From NCBI GenBank assembly GCA_024277175.1, contig JAJRVT010000004.1:1-43592 (forward strand): 43,592 nt of DNA, given 5' to 3'. The position numbers and the translations under genes are program-made. The stretch is from Chloroflexota bacterium (GTDB taxonomy: Bacteria; Chloroflexota; Anaerolineae; Caldilineales; Caldilineaceae). Below the pieces are notes generated by a model, which did no database searches, was not told where the DNA came from, and was given only the letters and a program-made list of their open reading frames with translations. Numbering within the stretch: the stretch's first letter is position 1; each line of letters opens with the position of its first letter. Positions 42,641 to 43,592 of this stretch are shown here, one piece after another.

Positions 42641-43583
42641 TGATGTACTGGAAGAGGCGCGGGCCGGCGGGGTTGTAGCTGCTTTCGGGCAGGCTGGACT
42701 TGTCCAGAAGGCGGAAGGGTTCGGATCCGTGGCGCGCGCCGCGACGCCGGCCTTCCTGCTGGATGTCGGCGATTGGGTAGAGGTAGTGCTGGTTGAGCAG
42801 GTGTCCCCAGGCGCCGGGGTGGACGTAGCGCGGGCCTTCGATGTGGATGCGCCAGTGGTCGGGGCGGGGGGCCTGCATGCCCAGCCGGGCCACCACGTCG
42901 AACTCGTTGCCGAAGTGCTCGATCCAGGGGATGGGCGGCTGCTTGTCGGTGGGCGGCTGGAAGTAGCGCATCTGGTTGGCGCAGGTGGCGAAGCTGTAGA
43001 CCTCCAGCTTGGCCAGCTCTGACGGCTCCAGGGGATCGAAGTCGTCCAGGTTCAGGGGCGAGTCATCTGGGTAGACGAACTCAGGCTCCACATACCAGGG
43101 CGCGGCCGCGGGTTGGGGCTGGCCCATGATGGCCGCCAACTGCGCGTCCAGGCTGGCTGTGCGCTCGGTGATGGCCGAGAGCATGCGCAGCACGTTGGCC
43201 ATGATGATGGTCCCCTGGGAGTGGGCGATGACGACGACCTTGTGTTTGTGGGGACTCTTCAGCGCGTCGTAGATGGCGGGAAAGGCCTTGGTCGCGGGTT
43301 CGGTGGTGTGGGCCCACTGCTTGCCGAACGCGCACTGGATCAGGTCGATCAACGCCGAATCGGTCGAGTTCTGGATCAGGGTGATGGGACGGTGGAAGAG
43401 ATAGGCCAGGCAGGCGGCGTTGATGTGGGCGACCACGTCGTTGGTCATGATGCCGTTGATGAAGAACCAGGCTTCATCGGGAAAGGAGGTGTAGCTGCCG
43501 TAGTGATCGGGCCGCTGGAGGACCACGGTGGGCTGCCAGAAGATGTTGTTGCAGACGGGCGGCCCAAAGCGGGGCGGGGTCAT
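42624..43583 (-). CDS. Alpha/beta-hydrolase (lipase-like) protein, possibly 5' truncated
   Basis: A 319-residue protein. The nucleophile elbow is VVVIAHSQGTIIMAN (GxSxG-type, HSQGT). The oxyanion strand is probably DEAWFFINGIMTNDVVAHIN, and candidate His/Asp lie in GNEFDVVARLG and WGHLLNQHYLYP. It lacks a signal peptide. Bacterial homologues of this shape are uncharacterised; the nucleophile context resembles lipases of the DUF676 type. The frame remains open for three codons to the right edge, so the true start may lie outside the window. The stop overlaps the ATG at 42640 of the next gene. Confidence 0.75.
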   Translation of the reverse strand: MTPPRFGPPVCNNIFWQPTVVLQRPDHYGSYTSFPDEAWFFINGIMTNDVVAHINAACLAYLFHRPITLIQNSTDSALIDLIQCAFGKQWAHTTEPATKAFPAIYDALKSPHKHKVVVIAHSQGTIIMANVLRMLSAITERTASLDAQLAAIMGQPQPAAAPWYVEPEFVYPDDSPLNLDDFDPLEPSELAKLEVYSFATCANQMRYFQPPTDKQPPIPWIEHFGNEFDVVARLGMQAPRPDHWRIHIEGPRYVHPGAWGHLLNQHYLYPIADIQQEGRRRGARHGSEPFRLLDKSSLPESSYNPAGPRLFQYINGGQA

Positions 43584-43592
43584 GGGCAGGGA

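Overview
The window is GC-rich bacterial chromosome. It most resembles a member of the Chloroflexota (Anaerolineae/Caldilineae-like). That placement is inference from gene content: a SARP/BTAD-ATPase-TPR regulator, threonine/proline-rich lipoproteins, a large FG-GAP surface protein ending in FLPLVTR, a group 3b [NiFe]-hydrogenase, a PMT-like glycosyltransferase with tandem C-terminal beta-sandwich repeats, and intergenic gaps packed with short inverted repeats. No rRNA, tRNA, CRISPR array, integrase or transposase was seen.

Layout. 1-4.6 kb (+): a truncated helicase-C-like protein, a YtcJ-type amidohydrolase and a CoA-disulfide-reductase-type flavoprotein. 4.8-10 kb (-): an MBL hydrolase, a small CxxC protein, deoC, lepB, and a glycosyltransferase interrupted by one in-frame TAA. 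10.1-13.5 kb (+): miaB behind a near-consensus promoter, a Na+/Ca2+ exchanger and an SdpI-like protein. 13.6-18 kb (-): an acyltransferase, then a three-gene unit (DUF72, a 598-aa protein with a nucleoside-phosphorylase-like C-terminus, and a SirB1/transglutaminase-TPR protein). 18.2-25.3 kb (+): a GntR/HutC regulator with a palindromic operator over its -10 box, a creatininase-family hydrolase, a class III aminotransferase, and a Dpp-type ABC importer (binding lipoprotein plus two permeases, no ATPases). This looks like a catabolic uptake operon for an amide- or amine-containing compound. 25.4-27.4 kb (+): a broken META-domain lipoprotein, a stand-alone trpA and an AT-richer orphan gene. 27.5-32.2 kb (-): a complete group 3b hydrogenase operon (beta, a cyclic-nucleotide-binding-domain protein, gamma, delta, alpha). 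32.4-37.5 kb: a sugar-type solute-binding lipoprotein divergent from a 1091-aa SARP-type regulator. 37.6-43.6 kb (-): a 1241-aa FG-GAP/discoidin/Ig-like exported protein, an apparently frameshifted Lnt-like CN-hydrolase membrane protein, and an alpha/beta hydrolase reaching the window edge.

The most unusual layer is non-coding. Nearly every gap longer than about 100 bp holds short repeats drawn from at least six recurring families. They often form long hairpins with 26-29-nt loops. Two families start on, or within a few bases of, stop codons; some copies run into coding sequence (the N-terminus of the FG-GAP protein, the C-terminus of the acyltransferase). The glycosyltransferase pseudogene also carries a perfect 22-bp inverted repeat inside its reading frame.
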